DNA from: Pipra filicauda
Taxonomy: Eukaryota > Chordata > Aves > Passeriformes > Pipridae
Direction: 5' to 3'
DNA: 64,000 bases
NCBI RefSeq assembly: GCF_003945595.2
Contig: NW_024104406.1
Location: 558,001-622,000, forward strand
A program made the translations under genes and the position numbers. A model generated the notes under the pieces. It ran no database searches. It was not told the DNA's origin and was given only the letters and a program-made list of their open reading frames with translations. Below are positions 24,788-37,395 of the stretch, in pieces; position 1 is the first letter of the stretch; every line of letters starts with the position of its first letter.

Positions 24788-25308
24788 GGAGGTTTCATGG
24801 ACCCGTTGGTTACACACCCAGTCTTTGACTGTGCATTTGAGGAGTGGTTTGATATGGAAGAGAACATGGGACATTGTGGGGGAAGACCTGGAGCTGAGAG
24901 AGTCTCCCCCTAAAGCTGAACATTGCTGGATCCCACATTTGAGACAGTCTGTAGGGCCAAATCTCAAACAATAAACTCTGTGTGCACTTTTGTACCTGCT
25001 CACTTTTCCTTGGGTGCCAAAAGCCAGTGTCACCCCAGTCCCAGGCCAGGCCAGGGCAACACTCCTCCCGGGGGGGAGGCAGGAATTTGGTGTCTGCAGT
25101 GACATCTCTCCTGGCTGTTGACAGAGCTCTTCCCTCGCCGCCCGTGCTGGGGACCAGGTTTGTTTACAACACGTGCCATGAGTTGAGAGCACTGGGAAAA
25201 TGTGTTTTGCTGTCCCCAGCCATGAAAGAATCCGCAGCATTTCCCTTAGATAAGGGTGGACAGTGCTGACAGAGGAGCTGGGGAAACAGGTCGTCGCTGT
25301 GTTTAATC

Positions 25309-25352
25309 TGCCCAGCCCGAAAGCGGCGGCGGGGCCGCGCCGGAGCGGCAGT
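25309..25352. promoter_or_regulatory. Short CpG-dense patch in intron 5
   Basis: About 45 bases around aaagcggcggcggggccgcg hold roughly eight CpG dinucleotides, while the neighbouring intron is CpG-poor. It is far shorter than a standard CpG island, and no exon or promoter motif is evident beside it. It could be a methylation-protected regulatory spot or a chance GC-rich patch. Confidence 0.3.
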
Positions 25353-28300
25353 GAAATGTGGGAAGGTTGTGAGTTCACGTTTCATCTGGGAAATATTTCA
25401 AATTGATGGCCATGCCCAGTGCCCTGGGGATTGCTGCAAATGCTGGGCTGGAGTCAGGTCACAGCATGGGCTTCCTGCCCCTGCCTTGGTGCTGGGCGGG
25501 GGGGGAATCATGAGTTTTCTCTCCCTCTGTTGAAATATTTACTGCAGTTAATAATGAACCAGAAAATAATAAACCAAAAACATTTCCATTTTCGTTCCCC
25601 TTATTAAATTGATATGGCAGGTCTGAAGTCTAGAAAATAAATGAATCCCTGTGTTTGTGGGGGAGGAGGCAGAGCTGCTCTTTATTGTTGTTGTCCATGT
25701 AATTCCCTTTCAGTGAGTTTTTGGAGTAGCACAAAGTCGGCTTTTGCTGTCTAGGACAGCATTCAGTGTCTGATAGTGTATCTGAAATGACTCGCTGTGT
25801 TAATGTAACTACAATTAAAAACAGAAAAAGAAAACCTTAATTTTGGGTATCTATAGTGGTAAATCAGAGGTTGCATGTGGCAATAGGCTGATCACTGCCT
25901 TGTCTGTGCTGCAAGAGCAAATTGTATGGGGAAAAGCAAATGCAGAAGAAGTGCTTTGATAGAATTATCAGGTTTTTGCTTTGAAAAGAAATAATGGAAA
26001 TATTTTCAGTAGAGCTGAAAAGGCTGTTGCTAATGGCAAAGCCTTATTCTAGCAAAAAATACCTTAATTACAATGTTGGTCATAAAATGAAACCAAAAGA
26101 GTTACAGAAGGAAGAGCCTCAACGTGGAGAATCTTGGACTTGTTTTCTGGTGTTCTCTGTGGCAACTGCTTTGGTAAAAGCTGGTGCCATCCTGCTCCAG
26201 AAACTGTAGCATTAAATCCTGCAGCAGCAGAGCAATATGTCTGGGTAACTCTTATTTTTGCATTAAGCTTTTGTTATTATTGGAAACAATTCCAGGGAAG
26301 AAATTTGAACCATCACCGAAAATTGCCCAAACCTTTCTCATACTTTCTCAATGAGCTTCATCGATTTCTGGCTCTAATTAAGCTCAGAACTGTATCTTGA
26401 TAAGAGGCTGCAGCCCAATTAGAGATTCAGGAGATGCTGCTCTAAACCTGAGGCTGCCAAACAGCAGAGAGGGGACAGAGTGTTGTCCTTGCTGGTTATC
26501 CCAGAACTGCTCTGCCTGGGGAAGCTGTTGGAAGAGAAAAGAACACCTTGGCTTTGTATGAGTTATTTCTTACCCTTGAAAATGTAATGAGACTTCTGTT
26601 AATGATCTTTTTCTGTAGTGATACAAAATAAAAGCAGTCTGGTGAGGGGAAGCTGAACTCACAGTCATTTTGACCACCTTTGCACTTCAATGTGTTGTCC
26701 AAAAAGACTTTCAAACAGCCCTTGCTGCTGCTCTTAAGTGTAGTTTAATGTTTATAGGGTTCTATAGTTTGCTTGTGAAGTCAATTAAATATGTATACAG
26801 ATAGTTTCTGAGGAATTTCTGCCTCTGTCCCGTTTGTATTCAAGGATGATGTTGCCAGTGAAAACATCACAATCACCTATTCAGAGACACACATGGGGTA
26901 GGAGGGAGATGGCAGCGTTATTTTAAAGCTACATCACTTGTTCAGGTTTACCTGGACACCAAAAGAGCCCATCTACAGGACATGTGTAGTTTTTTAATAC
27001 TAAATGTAAACATCCATAAAAATAAAATGTTCTTTGCACGATGCAAAAATCACAGTTGTGTATTCAAAGACCGTGGGATCTGATTTCTGTTGCCCACAGG
27101 ACTTGGGCTCAGCAGAACCTCTCAGTTCCTGCTCAGTGGCTAAATCTTCTTCTGTAGTTGAACGGTTGTAAATTTTTTTTTTGGTCTGTCTTGATGTTTT
27201 TCAAAGACCAGGAGAAACATTTATCCAGTTCTTGCCATATTTCAGAACCACAGGACAGTAAAACTTACTGAAGAGAGCTTGCCACAGTTCTTCATAGGAG
27301 CACAAAAAATTGTTTAATTGTATTTCTGAAACTCATGAATGAGCTGTGCTGGAATCTGAGGGAGGATTCATTCCCTGGTAGCAGTGCAAGTGTTTAACAT
27401 TCAGTGGTGGTGTCAGGGAGCAGTGAAAGCTGTTGTGGGAGAAGCTCAGGGAGCCTTGCCAAGCCCTGATCTCTGCTGTGCTGCCGTGTCCAAGGGGGAA
27501 AAACACTGGGAAGCCCAGGGCTGGGATGGTTTTCCCACCTTTCCTGGGGTCAGGGTTGAGCAGAGACAGCTGCTGTCGGTGCCTTGTGCTGTGCATGTGA
27601 TCACAGTCTAATTCCTGTGGCCAGGGATGATCCATGGAAGCTGGTGGTGAGGACAGGGGTGATGTGTGACCCGTGTATGGACCATCCCCTGGTCCCTGGG
27701 GTGTGGAGGCCCCGGACTGGGCACCCATTGGAACAACAGCTGTGTTCTGGTTTAAACTGGGCTCCAGAGGGATGAGTGAGGGATGTCCAGCTCTCCAGGC
27801 ATATCCACCCCCTGGCAGGCTGGGGTGAGGAACTGGAAATGGGTGTACCTGCTCAGGAGGTGCTGGCATGGGATGTGTCCCCCTGGCATCGATCCCACTC
27901 TTTGATCACTCCTGACTGGGAATGTCACGGTCCCACTGCATCCAGACCCAGCAGCACGTGCTCTTCCCACAGCCAGGACTTCCTGCTGGCTGGCAGGAAG
28001 GACCAGGGATGTGGCAGGTCTGGGCTTGGACTCCATCCCAGAGCTGTGTGGAGCGACCCCACAGTGGTCTGGGGATGGTGATCGTGTGTCAGGAGAGCCC
28101 TTTTGTTTTAGAGAAGTGTCTTTTCTGAGTATTTGACAATCATGAATCGTGAGGTTCTTTTCCATAAAACATCTGTAATTCCCTGGACAGTCTGATTCTA
28201 TTTGGGAAAGCTTTCTTTATGTTACAGAGGTGCTGCATAGTTTTCAAAGAGTTTTTTGTGGTGCTGAAAAAACAGTTGCAAAACAGCCCAAAATGAGTAG

Positions 28301-30754
28301 GGGTTATTACTTGGAGGACAGATCCTTTAGGTTGAGGGTCCATAATGGAATTGCATGTGGACTGGGAGGTAATGTCTCCAGAACTGCCAGGAAGATGACG
28401 CACACTCGGAATTCAAAAAGAACCCCTTTGTGAGATATATATATAAAAAAATACCATTAAGAAAGACAAAACCAAATTATCAGTAACCCATACAATTCGC
28501 ACAAATGGTTTTCCTTGTAAATGTTCTTGAGTAATCCTTGGGGATAATGAAAACGTTCCTAAATTAAGCAGCAGTGTCTTAAATATCTACAGCGTCGAAA
28601 GTGATATTGAACGGAGGGAATTGTAAAAGCTGGGCTCTCTCTCGGCTAGAATTTCGAATAAATTAAGATCATATTAACAGGGGTTTCAACCAGCTGCTGC
28701 TTTGGGGAAAGAAGTACTTTTTTCCCCAAAAATGGCTTTTAAAACAATAGGCTGAGGTTGCCGTCGGTGCCTTTGGCCCAGACAGGCAGTGACAGGAAAG
28801 GCAAGGTTTTGCCCAGGTTTCATATTTAGACGTGTCTGTCTGGTCTCCAGACTGAAAATGGATGTTTTATTTAGGAACAGGCCATACCCAACACAGGATT
28901 TACTACTTTTGAAGCCAATGCCTGAAAGAAGAAAGGTGAGCCCAGCTGGCCCATGGTTCCAAGCGCTCTTGGATACTTGGAAAGATTCAAAGATATAGTA
29001 GATCTCAACTAGGCTATAGGTTTTCTAGTATTGGTTTTATTCCCTGTCAAAAAGAGATGACAGAATTTCAATTGCAAACTAAAAGCTGAAAGATTCAGTA
29101 GTAATTTTTAAGTTGCACATGCCAAAGACTTCCAAGAAATGTGAATGTGTGAAAGAAGCAGCTCATTAAAATGCCTTCTTTCCTCTAAGTGAGAGCTCTT
29201 TTTATAGGAGTTGTACCCTAAATGGCAAGTATTTTTCTCTGTGTATCAGGGTCATCCTTCCATTTTAGTTGGTTGACTCAAACTCTTACATTGAATTTTT
29301 GAATTCATGGGGTTTAATTTTTTTTTTGATCCATTTCAACAGAAACTTTTGCGCTGTTTTCTCACCACCAAATTTCGTGATGAAAACTGAGGGTGATGTT
29401 AAAGTGGAACTGCTGAAGAACACCAGGCATTCCATAAATCCGTCCAGAGAGAGCCCGGACCATAAAGTGAACATACACTTGCTTTCAAGTTAAATTTTTA
29501 TGATCGTTAAGCTGACTCTCATCCCACCAGATAATTGATTTCTCTAATGGGAGCCAGATTATTGCTGTTACTGGATGTCTCATTATACAAACTCTGGTCC
29601 TTGGCAGGGAAGTTTATCCCAAAGTTACAGAGATGAAACAATCCAGTAATTTGTGGGAAGGGGGCGGGTTGTTTTCTGTGGTGGCTTATTCCCTCTGCAG
29701 TCTTGCAGTTAATTAGTTTGTCTTCGTGAGGAGAATAATGAAAAAGAAAATCACTGTGGAGTTTTGATTCCTGGAGTAAACAGGGTTTTGTTGGTTGTGG
29801 TGTCAGTGGGAGTTGCACACCCTGTTCTGTAGGAGGTGGGGAGGCCTTTGGGGCAGGTGTGAGCTGCAGAATAAAGTTGTTTTATGCTCCTCAGTGACAC
29901 TTTAAGGTGCCCTTTTCTGAGGGCTGCTGTAAGGAGACCTGTAAGGAAGTGGGAACAGGATCTGTGATGCTGGATAGAAGGAATCCAGGCTCACAGCGGG
30001 CTAGTTAATAGTTAATAAATGGCAAAAGGGTATTTTTATATTATTCTTCTAAGCAGTCCTGATTTCTGGCAGCTCTGCTGCTCTTGTTTATTTTCAAGTG
30101 CTGACTCAAAGATTTCTTCTGTGATCTCCCTTTTTCACATTCTTAGGAGCTTAAGTATAGTCTCAGTGTAACGTTAAACAAAGCATTTTACAAGTGAGGC
30201 TATAAATTGCTTTCCCGTAGGGTAATTCCAAGCACCCTTGTGCTCTGGAAGTGACATTCCCCAGGTTATGTGCCTCTGACTTCCATCAGATGGGTTTAGT
30301 TTCACTAAAGTACTTTGTCCTGTGAATACAATTGGAATAAAAGGATTTTTGCTGTTCATCAGAAGTTACAATACTTGAAAGGGCCACTGGAACCTCCCCA
30401 TCCCTGGTGAGCTAATACATGGAATGTAGGGTGGGTAAGGATTTCTCTTTAGGAAGGAGTGTAAGTGTATTGCCTGCAATGGTTGTAGCCATGCAAGTTG
30501 CAAAACCTTCCCCAAAAGTGCTTCTAATCAGTCAAGGCCCGGATCTGTAAACACAAGGAGCAGTCCCCTTGGGCAGGACAGTGTATTTTTTCCATGGGGG
30601 TGTTGCAGAGTGGAGTTGTACTTGAAGGAGATGTGAGTTTTAGCAGCCTTTGGAAGCAGTTGTGCTTCACGCTCTGGAATTCATCCGGCTCAAGAGTGTT
30701 TTGGAACTCCGGCTTCAAATTACTGTTCTTTGTTTATCCTGATGGAATATCCTT

Positions 30755-31262
30755 TCTGAAAGACTCAGGGAACAACAGGCCAGTGAGTGTCACCTCAGTG
30801 CCCAGCAAGGTCATGGAGCAGATCCCGCTGGGAACTGCACTGAGGCTCATGGAGAGTAAGGAGGTGATTGGTGACAGATTCACTGGGGGCAAATCGTGCC
30901 TGACAAATTTGGTGGCCCTTCTACGATGGGGTTACAGTGTAGGTGGGTAAGAGAAGAGCAGCTGATGTCATCTACCTTGTGCAAAGCATCTGACACTGTC
31001 CCACGTGGCATCTTTGTCTCTAAACTGGAGAGACATGGAACTGTGGGATGGACCACTGGGTGGATGAGGAATTGGCTGGATGGTCACACCCAGAGCTGTG
31101 GTCACTCCTTCCCTGGGAGGGTGGGGAGGCCCTGGCACAAGTTGCCCAGAGAAGCTGTGCCTGCCCCATCCCTGGAGGTGTCCAGGGCCAGGGCTCTGAG
31201 GGATTGGAGCTGGATGGAATTTGAGGTCTCTTCCACCCATCCCATTCCATGGTGCTATGACA
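30755..31262 (+). mobile_element. CR1 LINE with partial reverse transcriptase and internal deletion
   Basis: From 30755 the sequence encodes, with frame breaks, the N-terminal half of the CR1 ORF2 reverse transcriptase. Visible phrases are [35 protein letters not shown], then in a shifted frame [14 protein letters not shown] and NWLDGHTQ. At about 31103 it jumps directly to the element's last 160 bases (cttccctgggagggtgggga onward). The intervening part of ORF2, including the catalytic FADD box, is absent. It ends with a decayed tail near ccattccatggtgctatgac. It is a dead copy in NEO1 orientation. Confidence 0.92.
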
Positions 31263-32521
31263 GGGATGCTGCCGCTGATGTTTGCCAGCCCACAGGGGGG
31301 GTTTGGGAAGCTGAGGGAGGCTTTGTGCACAGTGAAGAGCCAAAGAGGCTGGAAGAACAATTTAAAATATGCCAGTTTTCTGTACTGAAAATCTCTTTTG
31401 AGGTGAGTTTATAGCAGCTCATAGTTCAGGGAGTTGAGTCAGTGCTGTGGAACACACATTTCACTAAATTCTAATGATTTATATAAGCTCTGTGTGATGC
31501 TTTAGGGAGAATTTTTAAAATATAATTTTGCCATTCCTTTCTCCTTTGGGCAAATAATTTTTCTTCAGCTTTCCCAGTACATGTATAATTAATAACTTTG
31601 TTTACTGACAATGTCAACAATAACATATCTCTGATTTATAGTGTTTATCTTTGCCTGTATGCTTCCTGTGGCACATCGTGAAATGCCACAGAAGAATCCA
31701 TGTCTTAAGGAGGTGGTTCTAGTGAGAGGATAATAGAAAACTAAAAGTTCATGACCACTGTCCTGTTATATTCTTTTTTTGCTGCAGAACAAAACATAAG
31801 GCTCAAATCATTGTGCTTCAGATAATTACTTGAAGCTTTGTTTTGGACAGCTCTGCAGGAATTTGCATGGAGTGGGAAGGGAGAAGAACCACTGGGAGGG
31901 TTTGTGGAGCTGGGAAGGAGGTTTTGTTGCATAAACTCAGGCTTGTGGGGCTGGAGGAGCTGCGGTGCCGCTGTCCTTGGCACCGAGTGCCGATTCCCTT
32001 CCAGTCACATCCTTAATCTGCACTTGCATGGTTCTCACGCTGCTAATTTGCTTAAACGATCATTAGTGTGATTAACCATTATAGGAGTGATTTCAGAGTT
32101 GCTAATCTCCCTGCTCCTGCCTTTGATTACAGCTGGAATAGTGCAGGCAACAACTCGCAGGATTACACGCAGGAGAACTGAGGATTTCAACAATTAACCT
32201 CTTCACTTGTGTAAAATTTTGCTGATTGTAAGCAAGAGCAGGAGCTCCCAAGGAATAAAGCTTTGCTGGAGCCTCTCAGTGCTCTCCACGGACTGTTGTG
32301 ACTGTCAGCAAAGCTCTGCATCCTATCAGTCACAGACATGTCAGATCAGGAGTTGGAGAACTTGGAATACTGTGGTTTCAAATCTTAAGCTGGTTCTCTT
32401 GCAAAACTTGAACTCGGTTTCCTTAGTTTCACATGGGATTATAATTGTTGGTAGTTGTTTTCTAAGCAAAAGAGAAATTTCTTTAAAGTGCAGAAGAATA
32501 TCAAGTGGAGTATTTGAATTC

Positions 32522-32607
32522 TGGATGTGGTGCTTGGCAACCTGGTGTAGTGATGGGCCTGGCAGTGCTGGGTTGGACTTGGTGATCCCAGAGGTCATTT
32601 CAGTTAC
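32522..32607 (+). mobile_element. Probable old CR1-like retroposon end
   Basis: The sequence cttggcaacctggtgtagtg, cctggcagtgctgggttgga and cttggtgatcccagaggtca follows a bird retroposon 3' end of the type ggttggacttgatgatctta. It is short and diverged. A 206-codon open frame that spans it is fortuitous. Confidence 0.55.
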
Positions 32608-33398
32608 TCACCAGCTTTTCTCTAGGGAGGCTCTGGGGGTTTGTTTCTGGTCACTATTTGATTTACTCATTTGCAGTGTGACTCCTGGAGGCTCTTACAC
32701 CTTCCTAATCTATTACCTGTTCCTAGTTTGTGTTTTAAATGTGTGGATGCTCTGCAGTCTGCTTCTGTTTGCCAGGAAGAATTATTTTGTTGAATATTAC
32801 AAAATTCAAAAATTTCCTTGGATTTGAGATATACTCCTTATCTGTAATACCTGCCTTGATTTATCTTCCTTGAGGAAACCCAAACTTACTGGATTTTATT
32901 GAAGAAAAAAGGACATGACTGGGGGTGTGCTTTCCTGAATTCCTGTTCTGAATCCCTGCTCTATGACTGGAAGCAGTGACTTGTGTGCTGGGCTGTGTTT
33001 TAAGATAAGCAAAGACAGTAAAGGCAAAAGAAACTGGCAAATTTATACCTGTGCAGGGTGGTGAGAAACATCCCCAGACTCCAACTTCAGTACTTCTGGA
33101 AAGCTGAGAGATGAATTAGAGGATTTTTGTGCAACTAATTGTACAGTTTATAAAGATCGCCCCAGGTTTATTTTGTATATTTATGTATTTAAGTGGTTAG
33201 AATCCATTTTTTAAATTAAAAAGGGCAATCAGAATATATTTTGGTACAGCACAGTGGTGTGGTGTTTCTTTTCAGTCATAGAGAAGTAGAAATATAATTC
33301 CAAATACACCCTGCACTAACTCAAGTCCTGTTTAAATTTGTAACTTTGGCTCTTTGGGCACAGTGAAGTGTTTTTTAAGGTTCACCATACCATGCTCT

Positions 33399-33475
33399 GG
33401 TGAGTGGCATCTCTGCCATGGCAGGGGGTTGGAACTACATGAACTTTAAAGTGCCCAAACCATTCCATGATTCCA
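33399..33475 (+). mobile_element. CR1 LINE, terminal fragment
   Basis: It reads catctctgccatggcagggg, gttggaactacatgaacttt, then cccaaaccattccatgattc. These are the last 75 or so bases of a CR1 copy in NEO1 orientation, with a small deletion in the usual ggtcccttccaaccc block. Confidence 0.88.
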
Positions 33476-35711
33476 ACTTAAATGGTGCAGTGTCCAAGCT
33501 GTGGAAGGGCCTGTTCCCTGCAGCCCCAGGCTGTGCCTCAGGAGGCTCTGTACTGCAGTGCCCCTTGCTGAGCTCTGCCAGGGCTCTCCCCTGGTGCCAA
33601 ACCTGCCCTCAGGATCTCGGTGTTCCAGCTCCCACTGAAGGCCCCGCTGCTGTGGGAGCAGGAGGGGAACATCCCACGGGATGGATGGGCAGGGACAGAG
33701 CTCTGGGCCTGGGGCTGCCGCAGGGCTGGAGGGTGGCTGAGCATTCCCAGTCCTCCTGCTCAGTGCTCTCCCTCAGCCACAGGGTGTGACATGGTCAGGG
33801 CATGTGAGGGCTGAACGAGGTTTCTCCTGCACCAGGAGAAAGGCTCCGTGTTGCCAGTCCCTCCTGACAGTGTCCAAAGGCACAGACCTGGGAGAAGTGA
33901 ACTAAAGGGCAGGAATACTTGTTTCCCCTGCGTTATCTCATTCTCCAGCCATTTGCAGATTGGGGGTTTTCTGAGCAGTTTATCAATCCACCATGGATTT
34001 CTTTCCTGTTAATCCATCTCCTGCTCCCATCCCCCCCATAAACATCTTGTATTCAGCTCATCCCTTTTTCTTTATTTTGTACCAGTCTGTTAATTTATTT
34101 AGTTTTCTTTTCCCAGCTTGCGTGGGAAGGGCTGAGCCAGTCTGTCCTTATTCCCCCACTACACCAGGACATGTTTTTATGGGCCTTTATTGGATCCTTT
34201 TAGTTATTTCTTCCCAAGCAACAAAGTCTTGTTTGCTTGTTCCTTACACGGAAGCTGTTCTTGAAGTGGATTGTAATTAAGGTTATTTTGGGGATTTGTA
34301 AATTAGAAGGGACTTTGATGTGAAGATAGGCCTGCATTCAGTGAGCTGGAAATGAAAGTAGTTGGATAAATGGGAATTGATGTGTAAAGGCAGCCACAGA
34401 ATTTGTGTCCTTACAAGACAAAGAAATGGAAAAGCATTAACTCTCTGTATTTTTTTTTTAACTTGATCAGAAAAAAGGTAATTTTTTAGTGCCAGGATGT
34501 GCCTGGATCCTGTGAGTTGAATGTTCACACCGTGCCCTGGTGAACACGAGAGGGGCTGAGTTGATCCCATCAATTATTTTTGCTGTTCTCAGATCTAGTC
34601 TGGTTTTTCCCCAAGTGAGCTGAGGTCATCTGTATTCTGTGAACAAATGGTATAAGATTTGAAATTATCTTAAAATCTGTGTCCTTTGTGGCCTCTGGCT
34701 GCTCCTCAGCCCGCAGCTCTGCCCTGCTGTGAGGCTGCACAGGGAACCAGGCCAAGCTGAGGAAATGTCAGGGCTTGCTGTCTTTAATTTGTCACTTCTT
34801 CCTTCCCCTTGCTATGGGATAAAGTTAGGAGATTCCTAAAATACATGTTCTCCTGCTGTTTCTCCCCAGGATCCTACTGCCTTGTGCAGTGCTCAAACTT
34901 CAGAGCACTACTTGATTGAGCAAATACCCAATATTTGATTTTTTTTTCCTTATTCAGGGGGTAGTACCATGATTTATTTATCATGCTCGGTTCAAATCCA
35001 TATTTATTCCTGTTTTGGTATTCAGCTCCATGGAACCTGAATCATTCATAACCACTAATGAATGTATTTTTGCACTCTGCTGAAATGAAGTGGTATTGAA
35101 TCCATTTAAAAAATTGACTGGGACACAGAAAAATTAAGATGAAATGTATCCAGCTGTTTTAGTGCCCCGTGTGAGACACTCAAACATTGATTTTTCAGGA
35201 CATGCATCTCCCAGTCTGTCCCTTTGGAGCTGTGACTGGTTTGTGCCCTGGAGAGGACGAGTGGCTCTGTCCAGCCCTGACCCCGATCACAGGGCCCAGG
35301 GGCCACAGTCACCCCTCAGAAATGGGATTTGCTTCCTAAACATCCACCCAATCCCACCAGAGGGGCAGAGATGGGAAAGCATCTGATTGTCCAGGGCTCT
35401 GTTCAGTCCAAGACCATTCATTCCCTTTTCCAATCCCTTCTCCTCTCTCCAGGCACCTCCCTTCTCTTGAGCATCTTTGACAGAAGGAACAATTTAAGAA
35501 TAAAGTTTGATATTTTTTTAAATTTTTTATCTTCACTGATCAAAATTATCTGAACAGTTATAAACTTAGGATTTGAGGTTTTGAGGAATGCAATTCAAGG
35601 AGGAAAATAGTGGTGGAAAACTTGCCATATTCCTGATTTGGCAAGTTATAAACTCCTTAACAAGGTATTTGGGTGTCATTCACTGTAGATGGAGACCTCA
35701 GCTATACCTAC

Positions 35712-35796
35712 ACTATATAGATAGATAGATACAATATATATGTATCTGCATATACACTATATATATCTATAGATACAGTATATATAGATATATATA
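35712..35796. repeat. TA/GATA-rich microsatellite
   Basis: An 85-base tract of TA runs mixed with tagatagatagata and with self-complementary stretches such as tatatctatagata. It is an imperfect microsatellite able to form hairpins. Confidence 0.9.
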
Positions 35797-36033
35797 ACAG
35801 GAAGTTGTGTGGTTTTGCTCGTTCCTCTAAAACCAAAAGTACTGTGCCATTTGGTCTTTTGGTTGAGAACCAAAACCAAGCAGTATGGGATTAAAAGTCA
35901 CCTTAAAAGTGAACAACTTGCCTGCATTCCTACGTATCTTCTCTCTGAAAGGAACTCTAGAAGGGGGAATATCACACAAGTTTTTAAATTAAATATTAGT
36001 TCATTTTGTCCTGGCCTTGCTGTGTAGGTGTTC

Positions 36034-36049
36034 ATATATATATATATAT
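36034..36049. repeat. (AT)8 microsatellite
   Basis: Eight uninterrupted AT units, about 240 bases downstream of the larger TA-rich tract. Confidence 0.95.
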
Positions 36050-37124
36050 CTATCTCCACAATAAATATCCTTAAGTCCTGAAGTAACAGTGATCAAAACA
36101 GTGCTGCAGATCCTTTCATTAAGCAGCCTCAGGAGAGGTGGAGGGTCCCTGTTGGTGTTTTATTTGGGAAGGGACAGGAGGGATCTGAACAGACGCTTCT
36201 CCTGCAGCTTCGCTCACCAGTGACTGGAATTGAGGGTTTCGGCTGGAAATAGCTGGAAATTGGAAGCAAGACCCTAAAGGCTCCAGGCCTGTGTCATGCA
36301 CGGGGCTGTCTGCTGCTTCTTGTGCTTTGTGTGGAAAATGAGGGCTTTGGAATTCAATAAAAATTTCATTGCCTTTGGCGCTGCTGTAAGAAGTTTAAAT
36401 TTTGATGAGCGTTCTTGTTATTCAGATGTTTCCATGGTACTTGGAGGAGGTTCAGGGTCAAACAGGCATGATTTCTCCTAGAAGGGCTGGGGAAGGAGAA
36501 CTTAGTAAAACAGAGAAATAATGAATGTAACAGTTTTACATTATTGATGCCCAGATTAAGGTTTTTACTTCTAAAAATCATCCTCGAAGTTGCTGAGAAG
36601 GTCTGCTTTGAATGATAATCAGTAATACCCTCTGATAAGCACTGAGTGAGCTCTGGTTTAGTTTATTACAGTTGACAAGCTTTTACATATGATCTGGTTG
36701 TCTCATTTTAATATAGAAATGTATTTTGTCACCTGTTCTTTGTCATGAGTTCCTCCTTAATTGGGAAGTTCGTGTGATACCAGAACATTAATCCCAGACT
36801 GTGCCTTCAGAAGTTTGCAGAGGATGTCCTTAGACGAAGGGTGGGCCCAGTCTTAACAAAAAGGAAATAAATCTTTGGTATCTAAAATAAAAACTGGTCA
36901 TAGAGGGACTTTACTGGAAGCACTGGAGGGGAGGTGATAGTGCATAAGGTATTGAGGCAAAAACTCTCACAGAGATGGAAACAAATTTGGAAATTTATGC
37001 CTCATTGGTCTGCAGGTGGTGTAAGTTTTCACTTGTCCGTTCACCTGCTGTGTGGAAAACCGTGACAGGTTAGGTTGGAATAGAGCAAACACTCGCTGGT
37101 GGGTCCAAATACTCTGAAGTCCCA

Positions 37125-37395
37125 AAATCACAGAATGGTTGGGGTTGGAAGGGCCCTCTGGAGATCATCCAGTCCAACCAGGGTCACCTGGAGCAGGTGA
37201 CAGAGGAGCACATCCAGCTGGGCTTGGAATGTCTCCAGAGAGGGAGACTCCATGATTTCCCTGGGCAGCTGTTCCAGTGCTCTGCCACCTCCACGGGAAG
37301 AAGTTCTTCCTCATGTTGAGGTGAAACTTGTGTTTCACTTTGTGGCTGTTGCTCCCTGTCCTGTCACTGGGCACCACTGAAAAGTCTTGGGAAAG
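37125..37395 (-). mobile_element. CR1 LINE, older subfamily, end of ORF2 and tail
   Basis: On the + strand it begins with the inverted tail aatcacagaatggttggggt and ggaagggccctctggagatc. It continues with ggaatgtctccagagaggga and gaagttcttcctcatgttga. Read on the minus strand it encodes the end of CR1 ORF2: SVVPSDRTGSNSHKVKHKFH and LNMRKNFF. This subfamily differs from the cacaggttgcccagagaagc copies. Confidence 0.93.

Noticed and set aside
24779..25378. 199-codon minus-strand open frame
   Set aside because: It begins in ordinary intron, overlaps the CR1 tail and the CpG patch, and shows no recognisable domain.
27333..27869. 178-codon minus-strand frame and several overlapping + frames to 28128
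   Set aside because: Pro/Ser/His-rich translation typical of GC-richer non-coding DNA. Open frames occur in both directions, with no family resemblance.
32207..32827. 206-codon + strand open frame
   Set aside because: It crosses a retroposon fragment, has no domain-like pattern, is Cys/Trp-rich in an irregular way and lacks a promoter or splice context. I judge it fortuitous.
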